This document shows positions 8,428 to 16,182 of a stretch of DNA of 57,484 nucleotides, in pieces. This DNA is from Flavobacterium sp. Its GTDB lineage: Bacteria > Bacteroidota > Bacteroidia > Flavobacteriales > Flavobacteriaceae. Within the stretch, counting starts at the first letter, position 1. Each line of letters begins with the position of its first letter. Under the pieces are notes generated by a model. That model did not search any database, had not been told where the DNA came from, and saw nothing but the letters and a program-made list of their open reading frames with translations. The translations under genes and the position numbers were made by a program. The DNA lies in NCBI RefSeq assembly GCF_021151785.1, contig NZ_JAGKWP010000002.1:1-57484 (forward strand). The letters run 5' to 3'.

Positions 8428-9186
8428 TTATTCTTCGCTAGCGTTAGCTTCAGCTTGTACAGCTGGTGCATCAGCAGGTTGCTCTTCTTTCTCAGCTTTT
8501 CTATCAGATAAACCTTCTACAATAGAAGCAGATACTAAAGATAAAACTTTATCGATTGATTTAGAAGCATCGTCATTAGCAGGGATAACGAAATCAACCT
8601 GACGAGGGTCAGAGTTGGTATCTACCATTGCAAACACTGGAATGTTTAATTTCTTAGCTTCTTTTACAGCGATGTGCTCAGCTTTGATATCTACTACAAA
8701 TAGAGCAGCTGGTAATCTTGTCATATCAGCAATTGAACCTAAGTTTTTTTCTAACTTAGCTCTTAAACGCTCAATTTGTAATTTTTCTTTTTTAGATAAC
8801 GTGTTGAAAGTACCGTCTTTTTTCATTCTATCAATAGAAGCCATCTTTTTGATTGCTTTACGGATAGTAACGAAATTAGTTAACATACCACCTGGCCATC
8901 TTTCAGTGATGTAAGGCATGTTACAAGCTGCTGCTTTCTCAGCAACGATGTCTTTAGCTTGTTTTTTGGTAGCTACGAATAATACTTTTCTACCTGAAGC
9001 AGCAATTTTCTTTAAAGCTTCATTAGCTTCTTCAATTTTAGCTGCAGTTTTATATAGATTGATAATGTGTATTCCATTACGCTCCATATAAATATAAGGA
9101 GCCATGTTTGGATCCCATTTACGAGTCATGTGTCCGAAGTGTACACCAGCCTCTAATAATTCTTTAACTTCTACTTTGTTTGCCAT
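8428..9186 (-). CDS. rpsB: 30S ribosomal protein S2
   Basis: 252 residues. The N-terminus KVEVKELLEAGVHFGHMTRKWDPNM and the block VDTNSDPRQVDFVIPANDD are diagnostic of uS2. The tail after about residue 225 is an acidic, Ala/Glu-rich extension. It binds late in 30S assembly together with S1. In the operon it sits between rpsI (130 bases upstream) and tsf. The upstream gap holds a foldable leader. Confidence 0.98.
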   Translation of the reverse strand: MANKVEVKELLEAGVHFGHMTRKWDPNMAPYIYMERNGIHIINLYKTAAKIEEANEALKKIAASGRKVLFVATKKQAKDIVAEKAAACNMPYITERWPGGMLTNFVTIRKAIKKMASIDRMKKDGTFNTLSKKEKLQIERLRAKLEKNLGSIADMTRLPAALFVVDIKAEHIAVKEAKKLNIPVFAMVDTNSDPRQVDFVIPANDDASKSIDKVLSLVSASIVEGLSDRKAEKEEQPADAPAVQAEANASEE

Positions 9187-9213
9187 TTTTGTAATAGTTT
9201 ACGTTCTGTTGAC

Positions 9214-9264
9214 TTAGCAATGATTAAGTAGCGATTGTTTCGGTCTTAACCATTTAGATGCTAA
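9214..9264 (-). promoter_or_regulatory. candidate structured RNA leader of rpsB
   Basis: In the rpsI-rpsB gap the minus-strand RNA can form one extended stem-loop: TTAGCA/TGCTAA (9259-9264 with 9214-9219), a 5-base bulge, CAT/ATG, a single mismatch and CTTAA/TTAAG around a 16-base loop. A separate small hairpin CTCTT/AAGAG lies upstream at 9271-9284. Such leaders commonly serve r-protein autoregulation, but no known class is recognised here. Confidence 0.45.
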
Positions 9265-9316
9265 ACTAACCTCTTTTGCAAGAGATAATAACAACAATTT
9301 TAATAAATAATTTATA

Positions 9317-9703
9317 TTAACGTTTAGAGAACTGGAATCTCTTACGAGCTTTCTTCTGACCGAATTTTTTACGCTCAACCATACGTGGATCTCTTGTTAG
9401 TAATCCTTCTGGTTTTAAGATGCTTCTGTTTTCTGCTTCAACTTCACACATTGCTCTAGCAATAGCCATTCTTACAGCTTCTGCTTGACCTGTTGCACCA
9501 CCACCATAAACATTGATTTTAACATCGAAATTGTTTTCGTTGTTTGTCATTGTTAACGGCTGTAATACTTTGTACTGTAAGGTAGCAGTAGGGAAGTAAT
9601 TTGCAAATTCTCTTTTGTTAACAGTAATGTTCCCAGATCCTTCTGTAACATAAACACGTGCAACTGCACATTTTCTTCTACCGATTTTGTGAATAGTACC
9701 CAT
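9317..9703 (-). CDS. rpsI: 30S ribosomal protein S9
   Basis: 128 residues: MGTIHKIGRRKCAVARVYV at the start, the conserved GGGATGQAEAVRMAIARAM block, and the C-terminal KKFGQKKARKRFQFSKR tail whose terminal Lys-Arg contacts P-site tRNA. The start codon overlaps the rplM stop by one base (TAATG), so the pair is translationally coupled. Confidence 0.98.
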   Translation of the reverse strand: MGTIHKIGRRKCAVARVYVTEGSGNITVNKREFANYFPTATLQYKVLQPLTMTNNENNFDVKINVYGGGATGQAEAVRMAIARAMCEVEAENRSILKPEGLLTRDPRMVERKKFGQKKARKRFQFSKR

Positions 9704-10158
9704 TACTTAAGATCGTTTAAATTTACAGTTTTAGGCGTTTGAGCTGCGTGTTTGTGCTCAGGACCTACATAAACATTTAAATTACGGAATAATTGTGCTC
9801 CTAATTTGTTTTTAGGTAACATTCCTTTCACAGCTTTTTCTACTAAAATAGCTGGGTTTTTTTGTTGTTGAACTCTAGCAGTTAAAGTTCTTTGTCCTCC
9901 TGGATAACCTGTGTGACGCATGTAAATTTTGTCATCCAATTTGTTTCCAGTTAAGTTAATTTTCTCTGCGTTGATAACAATTACGTTATCTCCACAATCA
10001 ACGTGAGGGGTATAATTAGGCTTGTATTTACCTCTAAGTAACATGGCTACTTTTGAAGCAAAACGTCCTAAGTTATGACCCTCAGCATCAACAACAATCC
10101 ACTGCTTGTCTGCAGTAGCTTTGTTCGCTGAAATTGTCTTGTAGCTTAATGTGTTCAC
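9703..10158 (-). CDS. rplM: 50S ribosomal protein L13
   Basis: 151 residues if the GTG at 10158 is used (VNTLSYKTISANKATADKQW, first residue read as Met), which equals the usual family length. The frame extends to an ATG at 10194, but the added residues (GMECLIKIISK) have no counterpart in the family and would leave almost no leader. Family signatures are WIVVDAEGHNLGRFASKVA, HVDCGDNVIVINAEKI and RHTGYPGG. It is an early 50S assembly protein and the first gene of the rplM-rpsI-rpsB-tsf operon. Confidence 0.95.
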   Translation of the reverse strand: MNTLSYKTISANKATADKQWIVVDAEGHNLGRFASKVAMLLRGKYKPNYTPHVDCGDNVIVINAEKINLTGNKLDDKIYMRHTGYPGGQRTLTARVQQQKNPAILVEKAVKGMLPKNKLGAQLFRNLNVYVGPEHKHAAQTPKTVNLNDLK

Positions 10159-10205
10159 TTTGCTAATAATTTTAATTAAACATTCCATTCCCAATTAAGG
10201 GAGTG

Positions 10206-10235
10206 CAAAAGTACAATTATTTATCAATATTACAA
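10206..10235 (-). promoter_or_regulatory. promoter of rplM operon
   Basis: TTG (10235-10233), a 19-base spacer and TACTTTTG (10213-10206) on the minus strand match the Bacteroidetes consensus exactly. The transcript should start near 10201. This leaves about 43 bases before the GTG start and argues against translation from the ATG at 10194. Confidence 0.85.
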
Positions 10236-10260
10236 ATCCATTTCTTAATTTCTTTTTCAT

Positions 10261-10307
10261 TGATTTTAAGACGCTTAATTTGCATGAATGCAGAGGCGTC
10301 AAAATCA
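10261..10307. promoter_or_regulatory. nested palindrome upstream of the LacI-type gene
   Basis: Three stacked inverted repeats share one centre region: TGATTTT/AAAATCA outside, GACGC/GCGTC in the middle and TGCAT-GA-ATGCA inside. It lies 27-73 bases upstream of the regulator's TAnnTTTG box, between divergent rplM and the regulator. It may be an operator for the regulator itself. No T-run follows, so it is not a terminator. Confidence 0.5.
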
Positions 10308-10333
10308 AAATCATAAATAAGATATTTTTTTCC

Positions 10334-10341
10334 TATTTTTG
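10334..10341 (+). promoter_or_regulatory. -7 promoter element of the LacI-type gene
   Basis: TATTTTTG matches TAnnTTTG, 19 bases before the ATG. No clear TTG at -33. Confidence 0.5.
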
Positions 10342-10360
10342 AACCTTAAAATGTGTTTCA

Positions 10361-11389
10361 ATGAAGTCAAAAGCAACACTAAAAGAATTAGCGAAAGAGT
10401 TAGGTGTGTCCACTTCAACGGTTTCCAAAGCCTTGAGTGATAGTCCAGAAATAAGTGAGGTTACTAAACGCAAGATTAAAGAGTTTGCTCAACTACGTAA
10501 TTATAAGCCTAATAGTGTTGCTAAAAATCTTAAAAATAAAAGGACTCATACTATAGGAGTGATTCTGCCAAATATTTTGAATCCTTTTTTTGCTAAAGTT
10601 TTTTCGGGTATTGAGAAATACGCTAATAAAAGAGGGTATAATTTAATTACTTGTACTTCAAATGAGTCGCTCACTAAGGAAAAACAAATGTTAGAGATGT
10701 TGGATAATGGTGCTATAGATGGCTTTGTTTTGGCTCTTGCAAAAGAAACACAAAAAGAAAATAATCTCGAACATTTAAAACAAGTCATTAAAGGAGGTAC
10801 ACCTATAGTATTGTTTGATAGAATAGCCAATGAATTGAAATGTGATAAAGTAATTGTTGATGACTATGAATCAGGTTTTCATGCTACACAATATTTAATT
10901 GATACAGGTTGTAAAAGAATTGCAATTGTGTCGACTATCGAGAATTCAAGTGTAGGTGATTTGAGAGCTAAAGGTTATTTTGAAGCTTTAGCTAAGAATC
11001 AAAGAGATAGTGATTCTGATTTGATTTTATTGGCACAAGAAGAAAAAGAATTTGATTCAAAAATTGAAGCTCTTTTAGATGAGAAACCTGATGGTATTTT
11101 TGCACTTAATGAACATGTTTCGGTTGCTACCATGAAATTAGCTTTGAAGAAAGGTTTTCGTATTCCAGATGATTTGTCAATAATTGGTTTTGCTGACGGC
11201 TTGTGGTCTAGACGGATGACACCAAGTTTGTCTACCGTGAGTCAACATGCGCCAGAAATTGGCCAAAAAGCAGCCGAATTACTCATTGAACGCATTGAAC
11301 AAGAAATAGATTCTGAGGAATTAATCGTTTATAAAACTGAAATAATCAAAACAGAATTAAGAAAAAGAGATTCTGTTCGAAAGTTATAA
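10361..11389 (+). CDS. LacI-family transcriptional regulator
   Basis: 342 residues. The N-terminal LacI helix-turn-helix (ATLKELAKELGVSTSTVSKALSD) is followed by the hinge (NYKPNSVAKNLKNKRTHTIGVILP) and a periplasmic-binding-protein-like sensor domain (FFAKVFSGIEKYANKRGYN, then IPDDLSIIGFADGLWS). It binds DNA as a dimer, usually responding to a sugar or nucleoside. Flanking genes are ribosomal and surE, so its targets cannot be read from context. A nested palindrome just upstream could be its own operator. Its last 6 bases overlap the surE end tail to tail. Confidence 0.95.
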   Translation: MKSKATLKELAKELGVSTSTVSKALSDSPEISEVTKRKIKEFAQLRNYKPNSVAKNLKNKRTHTIGVILPNILNPFFAKVFSGIEKYANKRGYNLITCTSNESLTKEKQMLEMLDNGAIDGFVLALAKETQKENNLEHLKQVIKGGTPIVLFDRIANELKCDKVIVDDYESGFHATQYLIDTGCKRIAIVSTIENSSVGDLRAKGYFEALAKNQRDSDSDLILLAQEEKEFDSKIEALLDEKPDGIFALNEHVSVATMKLALKKGFRIPDDLSIIGFADGLWSRRMTPSLSTVSQHAPEIGQKAAELLIERIEQEIDSEELIVYKTEIIKTELRKRDSVRKL

Positions 11390-12145
11390 ATTCCAGTTGT
11401 TTAATTGCTGTATGGCATGATAAGCGGTTAAATCAAATTGTACTGGAACTATTGATATGTAATCATGTGCTAAGGCCCACTCGTCAGTGTCTTCTCCTTT
11501 GTCATGATTTACAAATTTACCAGTTAGCCAATAATATTCTTTTCCCATTGGGTTAATTCGTTTGTCGAATTCTTCTTCCCAGTAGGCTTTGGCTTGACGA
11601 CAAACTTTAATTCCTTTAATAAGTTCTGTTTTTGGGAAATTGACATTTAAAATAACACCTTCTGGTAGACCATGGGTTAAAACTTCTGTTACAATTTTTT
11701 TTATATAGGGTTTTATTGGTTCAAAATTAGCATTCCAACTATAGTCGCATAGTGAAAAGCCAATGGAAGGGATACCTTCGATGCCTGCTTCAACCGCAGC
11801 ACTCATAGTTCCTGAATAAATAACATTAATAGAAGAATTAGAGCCATGGTTGATTCCAGAAACGCAAAGATCAGGTTTTGATTTCAAAATTTCATGTACG
11901 GCCATTTTAACACAATCAACTGGAGTTCCCGTGCAACTGTAGGCATGATCAGTCTCTAAATAATTAGGGTGATGTTTAACTTCTAAAGTGTTGTTTATTG
12001 TAATGGCATGTCCCATACCACTTTGTGGGCTATCTGGAGCAACTATAGTTACTTGACCTAACTCTTGCATTACCTCAGTCAATGCTTTTATTCCTGGGGC
12101 TGCAATGCCATCGTCATTGGTAATTAAGATTTGGTAATTCTTCAT
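11384..12145 (-). CDS. surE: 5'/3'-nucleotidase SurE
   Basis: 253 residues. The N-terminal ILITNDDGIAAPGI motif holds the metal-binding Asp pair, and SGINHGSN, YSGTMSAAVEAG and ILNVNFP are further SurE blocks. It dephosphorylates nucleoside monophosphates in the cytoplasm. It converges on the LacI-family gene with a 6-base overlap and no terminator between them. Transcribed alone, divergently from the tail-specific protease gene. Confidence 0.97.
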   Translation of the reverse strand: MKNYQILITNDDGIAAPGIKALTEVMQELGQVTIVAPDSPQSGMGHAITINNTLEVKHHPNYLETDHAYSCTGTPVDCVKMAVHEILKSKPDLCVSGINHGSNSSINVIYSGTMSAAVEAGIEGIPSIGFSLCDYSWNANFEPIKPYIKKIVTEVLTHGLPEGVILNVNFPKTELIKGIKVCRQAKAYWEEEFDKRINPMGKEYYWLTGKFVNHDKGEDTDEWALAHDYISIVPVQFDLTAYHAIQQLNNWNL

Positions 12146-12276
12146 TGTTGCTGGTGTTAAATTATTTGCTAAAATATTATTTTTTATCTATTATTGGATA
12201 TTAAAATATTAAATTTGTTTGATTGTAACGTTTTAACAGAATTAACGTCAAATTTGGCATAGTTTTAGAAATATTA

Positions 12277-14451
12277 ATGGAAAAGATTATTGAATTTATG
12301 AAGAGAAATTATAAAGTAGTTTTGATTATAGCGGCATTATCTGCAGTATTGTGGAGTTTCATGCCAACAAAAAAAGTAGCAGATGATGATAAAGATAAGG
12401 TGTTGCTTGAATTACTTTCATTTGTTTTAGAGAAAGGACATTATGCGCCAATTGAAATCAATGATGACTTTTCAAAAAAGGCTTATGCCGCCTATATAGC
12501 GTCTATTGATCCTACTAAACGTTATTTTACTCAACAAGACATCAATGAATTTAGTAAATATGAGTTAAGAATTGATGATATAGTTAAAGACAAAGATTTG
12601 ACTTTTTTTGATTTAACGTATAATCGCTTGATGAAACGTATGGCCGAATCTAAAACGATTTACACCAATTTGCTGGCTAAGCCAATGGATTTTAATGCAG
12701 ATGAAACCCTAAATGTGGATTATGAGAAGTTGCCTTATGCAGCTAATGAAGTTGAATTGCAAAATAGATGGAAGAAAATTTTAAAATTAACGTTGCTGTC
12801 AACAATAACTGATAAAGAAAAATTAGAAGAAGAAAAGAAATCTAAAGAAGCTAATTATCAAGTCGTGCCTTTTTCTAAACTAGAAGAGGAAGCAAGAAAA
12901 TCAACTAAAAATAATTTAGATAATAATTATTCGTTTATAGCTGAGTTAACTCGTGAAGATTGGTTTTCAATGTTTTTAAATGCTATTGTTACTCAATATG
13001 ACCCACATACTTTTTATTTTTCACCTGAAGATAAGGATAAGTTCGATGTGAGTATGAGTGGTAAATTTGAAGGTATTGGGGCACGCCTTTCAAAGAAAAA
13101 TGATGCAGTGGAAATTGTCGAATTAATTAGCGGTGGACCTGCATGGAGAGGTAAACAATTAGAAGCAGGTGATGTTATCTTAAAAGTGGCGCAAGGAAAT
13201 GATGAACCTGTAGATATTTCTGGTATGCGTTTAGATGATGTAATAAAAAAAATAAAGGGCCCCAAAGGAACTATTGTAAAGTTAACCGTTAAAAAAGTAG
13301 ATGGTACAATTAAAGTAATCACTATTACACGTGATGAAGTAGAAACAGAGGAAACATTTGCTAAATCATCTGTTGTTGAAAAAAACGGAAAAAAATTTGG
13401 TATCATTTATTTACCTAAGTTTTATATTTCATTTGAAAATAAACAAAAACGTGACGCTTACAAGGATGTTGCACAAGAAATTGAAAGACTAAAAGAGGCA
13501 AAGGTTGAAGGTATCATTGTGGATTTAAGAGATAATGGCGGAGGTTCTTTGGAAACAGTAGTTAAAATGGTAGGTTTATTTATTGAAAAAGGGCCAGTAG
13601 TTCAGGTGAAGGCTGCTGGAAGAAAACCTGAAGTTTTGCCTGACCCAGATCCACAAGTACAATGGACAGGGCCTTTAGTTGTAATGGTGAATAATTACTC
13701 TGCTTCTGCCTCTGAAATTTTTGCTGCTGCAATTCAAGATTATAAAAGAGGAATCATAATTGGAAGTAAACAAACTTATGGTAAAGGGACGGTTCAAAAT
13801 GTTTTTGAATTGAACCAATTCTTGAGAACAAATAAATTTGGTGATCTTGGGGCATTAAAAGCAACTACTCAAAAATTCTACAGAATTAATGGTGGTTCTA
13901 CTCAATTAGAAGGTGTAAAGAGTGATATCGTAGTCCCAGATCGTTTTGCTTTCATTGAAACTGGGGAACGTGATGAAAAAAATGCTATGGCTTGGGACAA
14001 AATTGAGCCAGCTCCTTATGCTCCTGTAACAACTGGTTTTGATTTACAAATAGCCAAAAGTAGAAATAGAATTGCTTCAAATACTCAATTTAAATTGATT
14101 GAAGAAAATGCAAAATGGATTAATGATAGAAAAGAAGATAATATAGTACACCTTAGATATTCAGATTATAAACAAGAAATGGCTGATTTAGATAAACAAA
14201 CAACTAAATTTAAAGCTATTCAAGAGTATAAAAATGGATTAGTATTTAATTCTCTTCCCTATGAACAAGAATTGTTTAAAACAGATGATCTCTTAAAACT
14301 TAAGCGTGAAAGATGGCATGATGATATGCAGAAAGACATATATGTTGAGGAGTCTTTAAATGTATTGAATGATTTAACTGTAAAAGATTTGAAGGATATG
14401 GTTAAGAACAATAAAAAGAGAAAGACAAAGGAAATTACGGCTGTTAAATAA
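12277..14451 (+). CDS. prc: carboxy-terminal (tail-specific) processing peptidase, S41 family
   Basis: 724 residues. An N-terminal membrane anchor (about 14-29) is followed by the Prc N-terminal helical domain, with TKRYFTQQDI near residue 80. Next come a PDZ domain (about 255-350, GIGARLSKKNDAVEIVELISGGPAWRG) and the S41 protease core. SASASEIFAAAIQDYKRG carries the nucleophile (middle Ser, residue 477) and QTYGKGTVQ the general-base Lys. A DUF3340-like C-terminal region completes the protein. It is a periplasmic processing or quality-control protease acting on protein C-termini. Transcribed alone; the hairpin at 14477-14505 may end the transcript. Confidence 0.95.
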   Translation: MEKIIEFMKRNYKVVLIIAALSAVLWSFMPTKKVADDDKDKVLLELLSFVLEKGHYAPIEINDDFSKKAYAAYIASIDPTKRYFTQQDINEFSKYELRIDDIVKDKDLTFFDLTYNRLMKRMAESKTIYTNLLAKPMDFNADETLNVDYEKLPYAANEVELQNRWKKILKLTLLSTITDKEKLEEEKKSKEANYQVVPFSKLEEEARKSTKNNLDNNYSFIAELTREDWFSMFLNAIVTQYDPHTFYFSPEDKDKFDVSMSGKFEGIGARLSKKNDAVEIVELISGGPAWRGKQLEAGDVILKVAQGNDEPVDISGMRLDDVIKKIKGPKGTIVKLTVKKVDGTIKVITITRDEVETEETFAKSSVVEKNGKKFGIIYLPKFYISFENKQKRDAYKDVAQEIERLKEAKVEGIIVDLRDNGGGSLETVVKMVGLFIEKGPVVQVKAAGRKPEVLPDPDPQVQWTGPLVVMVNNYSASASEIFAAAIQDYKRGIIIGSKQTYGKGTVQNVFELNQFLRTNKFGDLGALKATTQKFYRINGGSTQLEGVKSDIVVPDRFAFIETGERDEKNAMAWDKIEPAPYAPVTTGFDLQIAKSRNRIASNTQFKLIEENAKWINDRKEDNIVHLRYSDYKQEMADLDKQTTKFKAIQEYKNGLVFNSLPYEQELFKTDDLLKLKRERWHDDMQKDIYVEESLNVLNDLTVKDLKDMVKNNKKRKTKEITAVK

Positions 14452-14469
14452 TAAAAAACGCGTTAGAAT

Positions 14470-14803
14470 TGCACTGCCCCCAAAAAGTTAGACACTATTT
14501 GGGGGTATTTTTATGACATTGTCCTAAAGTTTATGTGTTAAAAATAATGGGGTTTGACTTTTAATTAAAGTTGAACTCTTTTTTCAAATATAGCTAAGAA
14601 CTTTTTCTCTTAGGATGTTTTCATGAAATTTTTTGGGTAACTAAAATTTTTCAGTTGCTTGAATTTTTATTGAATTTTAGGATTGAAACTACTAATACAT
14701 TCTTTTTTTGTGCTTAAGTAATACTAAATTATAAAGAAGATTAACACTGATTAATAATAATTTTGGAATTCATTAGATTCAAATTTGATTGAATTGCAGT
14801 GCA
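14470..14803. mobile_element. possible relic of an IS3-family element
   Basis: TGCACTGC (14470-14477) and its inverse GCAGTGCA (14796-14803) bracket 334 bases. The left side continues as CCCCCAAAAAGTTAGACAC plus a G-run hairpin before an ATG, the layout seen at left ends of IS3/IS150-type elements. No transposase coding remains and no target duplication is visible, so this is tentative. Confidence 0.3.
14477..14505 (+). terminator. GC-rich hairpin after prc, possible terminator
   Basis: CCCCCAAA/TTTGGGGG stem with a 13-base loop that can add A-T and G-C pairs, followed by TATTTTT. It may terminate prc, or belong to the IS-like end, or both. Confidence 0.45.
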
Positions 14804-14921
14804 TTGAGTATTCCCAAATAGTATTATTTTGACTGTTTATTATTAGAGTTTAGTTTGGTTCTCTTTAAAATGTAAGTTGTATTTATTTGACATACGATTT
14901 TACCAATGTTAAAATAATGAG

Positions 14922-16178
14922 TTACCATTCATTCACTTTGTTCGCATCCAATTTAATAAAAATAAATAACATTATAGTAAATGCCCATAAACTTGAACCT
15001 CCATAAGAAAAGAAAGGTAAGGGAACACCAATAGTAGGGAATAGCCGTATTAACATGGCTATGTTTACAAAAAAATGAGTAAAGAGATAAGTTGCTACAC
15101 AATAACCGTAAACCCTGCTAAATTTAGTTTTCTGTCGTTCAGCCAAATAAATGATTCTTAGAAATAACCCAACAAATAGGGAAATGACTAATAAGTTGCC
15201 CATAAATCCCCATTCTTCGCCAACAGTGGTAAAAATATAATCGGTGTGTTGTTCAGGTACAAATCCTCCTTTGGTTTGAGTTCCTTCTAAATAACCTTTT
15301 CCTAACAACCCTCCAGACCCAATGGCAATCATGGATTGATGTAGGTTGTACCCTTCTTTTTTAAGATCTACTTCTTTTCCAAGTAAAACATTTATACGTT
15401 CTTTTTGATGCGGCTCTAATACATTGTCGTAAACAAAACTTACGGAGAAAGCAAATGCAGATATGGCTAAAAAAATTAAAAAGTAGACAATGGGATTCCT
15501 AGAAATACGTCTATTAAATACATAGTGAATAAGCATTATGATAAAAATAATGGCTATTAAAAAAATAGGCTTTACAATTAATGCTGATAAAAAAGTGACA
15601 ATAGCGATTGCTCCAGTCCATAAATACCATGAAGGTAAACCTTCTCTGTATAGCACGAAAACTAAGGACAAAAAAATCATAGCACTTCCTGCGTCAGGTT
15701 GTAATAAAATTAAAAACACAGGCAATCCAATAATCGCAAAAGCAAAGTATTGAAATTTACTTTTACTTAAATTTACTTGTGCGTCACTTAAATACTTAGA
15801 TAAAAGTAAGGCTACTGCTGTTTTGACAAATTCAGAAGGTTGAAACCCAAATCCACCAAACTGGTACCAATTGGTTTGTCCTTTTTTGGTAACTCCAAAC
15901 ACAAATAATCCTAAGAGTAGAAGTATACCAAAACTATAGAACACCAGTGAAAACCGTTCAAATAATTTTGAGTCTACAAAAAGTATAGTGAATATTAGAG
16001 GAATTGCAATGATAATAAACATCAATTGCTTGCTATAATGTTGTCCAAATTCAAAAGTGTATTCTTGATCGGCAGGCACAGTTACAGAATAAATAGTCAT
16101 CCATCCAAAGATAACTAAGATGGTATAGAGTAGGATGGTGATCCAATCAATCGAACTACTTAAACTTTGATTTTTCAT
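14922..16178 (-). CDS. rodA: rod-shape SEDS glycosyltransferase RodA
   Basis: 418 residues, about ten membrane helices, SEDS family. Signatures: GFGFQPSEFVKTAVALLLSKYL, LILLQPDAGSAMIF with the catalytic-type Asp, and the C-terminal PTIGVPLPFFSYGGSS. It polymerises lipid II into glycan strands of the lateral wall together with PBP2, whose gene ends 4 bases upstream. Last gene of the elongasome operon. No clear terminator follows. Confidence 0.97.
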   Translation of the reverse strand: MKNQSLSSSIDWITILLYTILVIFGWMTIYSVTVPADQEYTFEFGQHYSKQLMFIIIAIPLIFTILFVDSKLFERFSLVFYSFGILLLLGLFVFGVTKKGQTNWYQFGGFGFQPSEFVKTAVALLLSKYLSDAQVNLSKSKFQYFAFAIIGLPVFLILLQPDAGSAMIFLSLVFVLYREGLPSWYLWTGAIAIVTFLSALIVKPIFLIAIIFIIMLIHYVFNRRISRNPIVYFLIFLAISAFAFSVSFVYDNVLEPHQKERINVLLGKEVDLKKEGYNLHQSMIAIGSGGLLGKGYLEGTQTKGGFVPEQHTDYIFTTVGEEWGFMGNLLVISLFVGLFLRIIYLAERQKTKFSRVYGYCVATYLFTHFFVNIAMLIRLFPTIGVPLPFFSYGGSSLWAFTIMLFIFIKLDANKVNEW

Positions 16179-16182
16179 TTAT

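Larger units (their letters stand above)
14452..14921. other. 470-base non-coding gap with an IS3-like end
   Basis: No credible ORF on either strand. The left part carries TGCACTGCCCCC followed by a CCCCCAAA/TTTGGGGG hairpin and, 8 bases on, ATG then an early in-frame stop. The right part has GCAGTGCA at 14796. The rest is AT-rich sequence with a small CTAAGA/TCTTAG palindrome near 14594. Between the prc and rodA ends. Confidence 0.6.
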
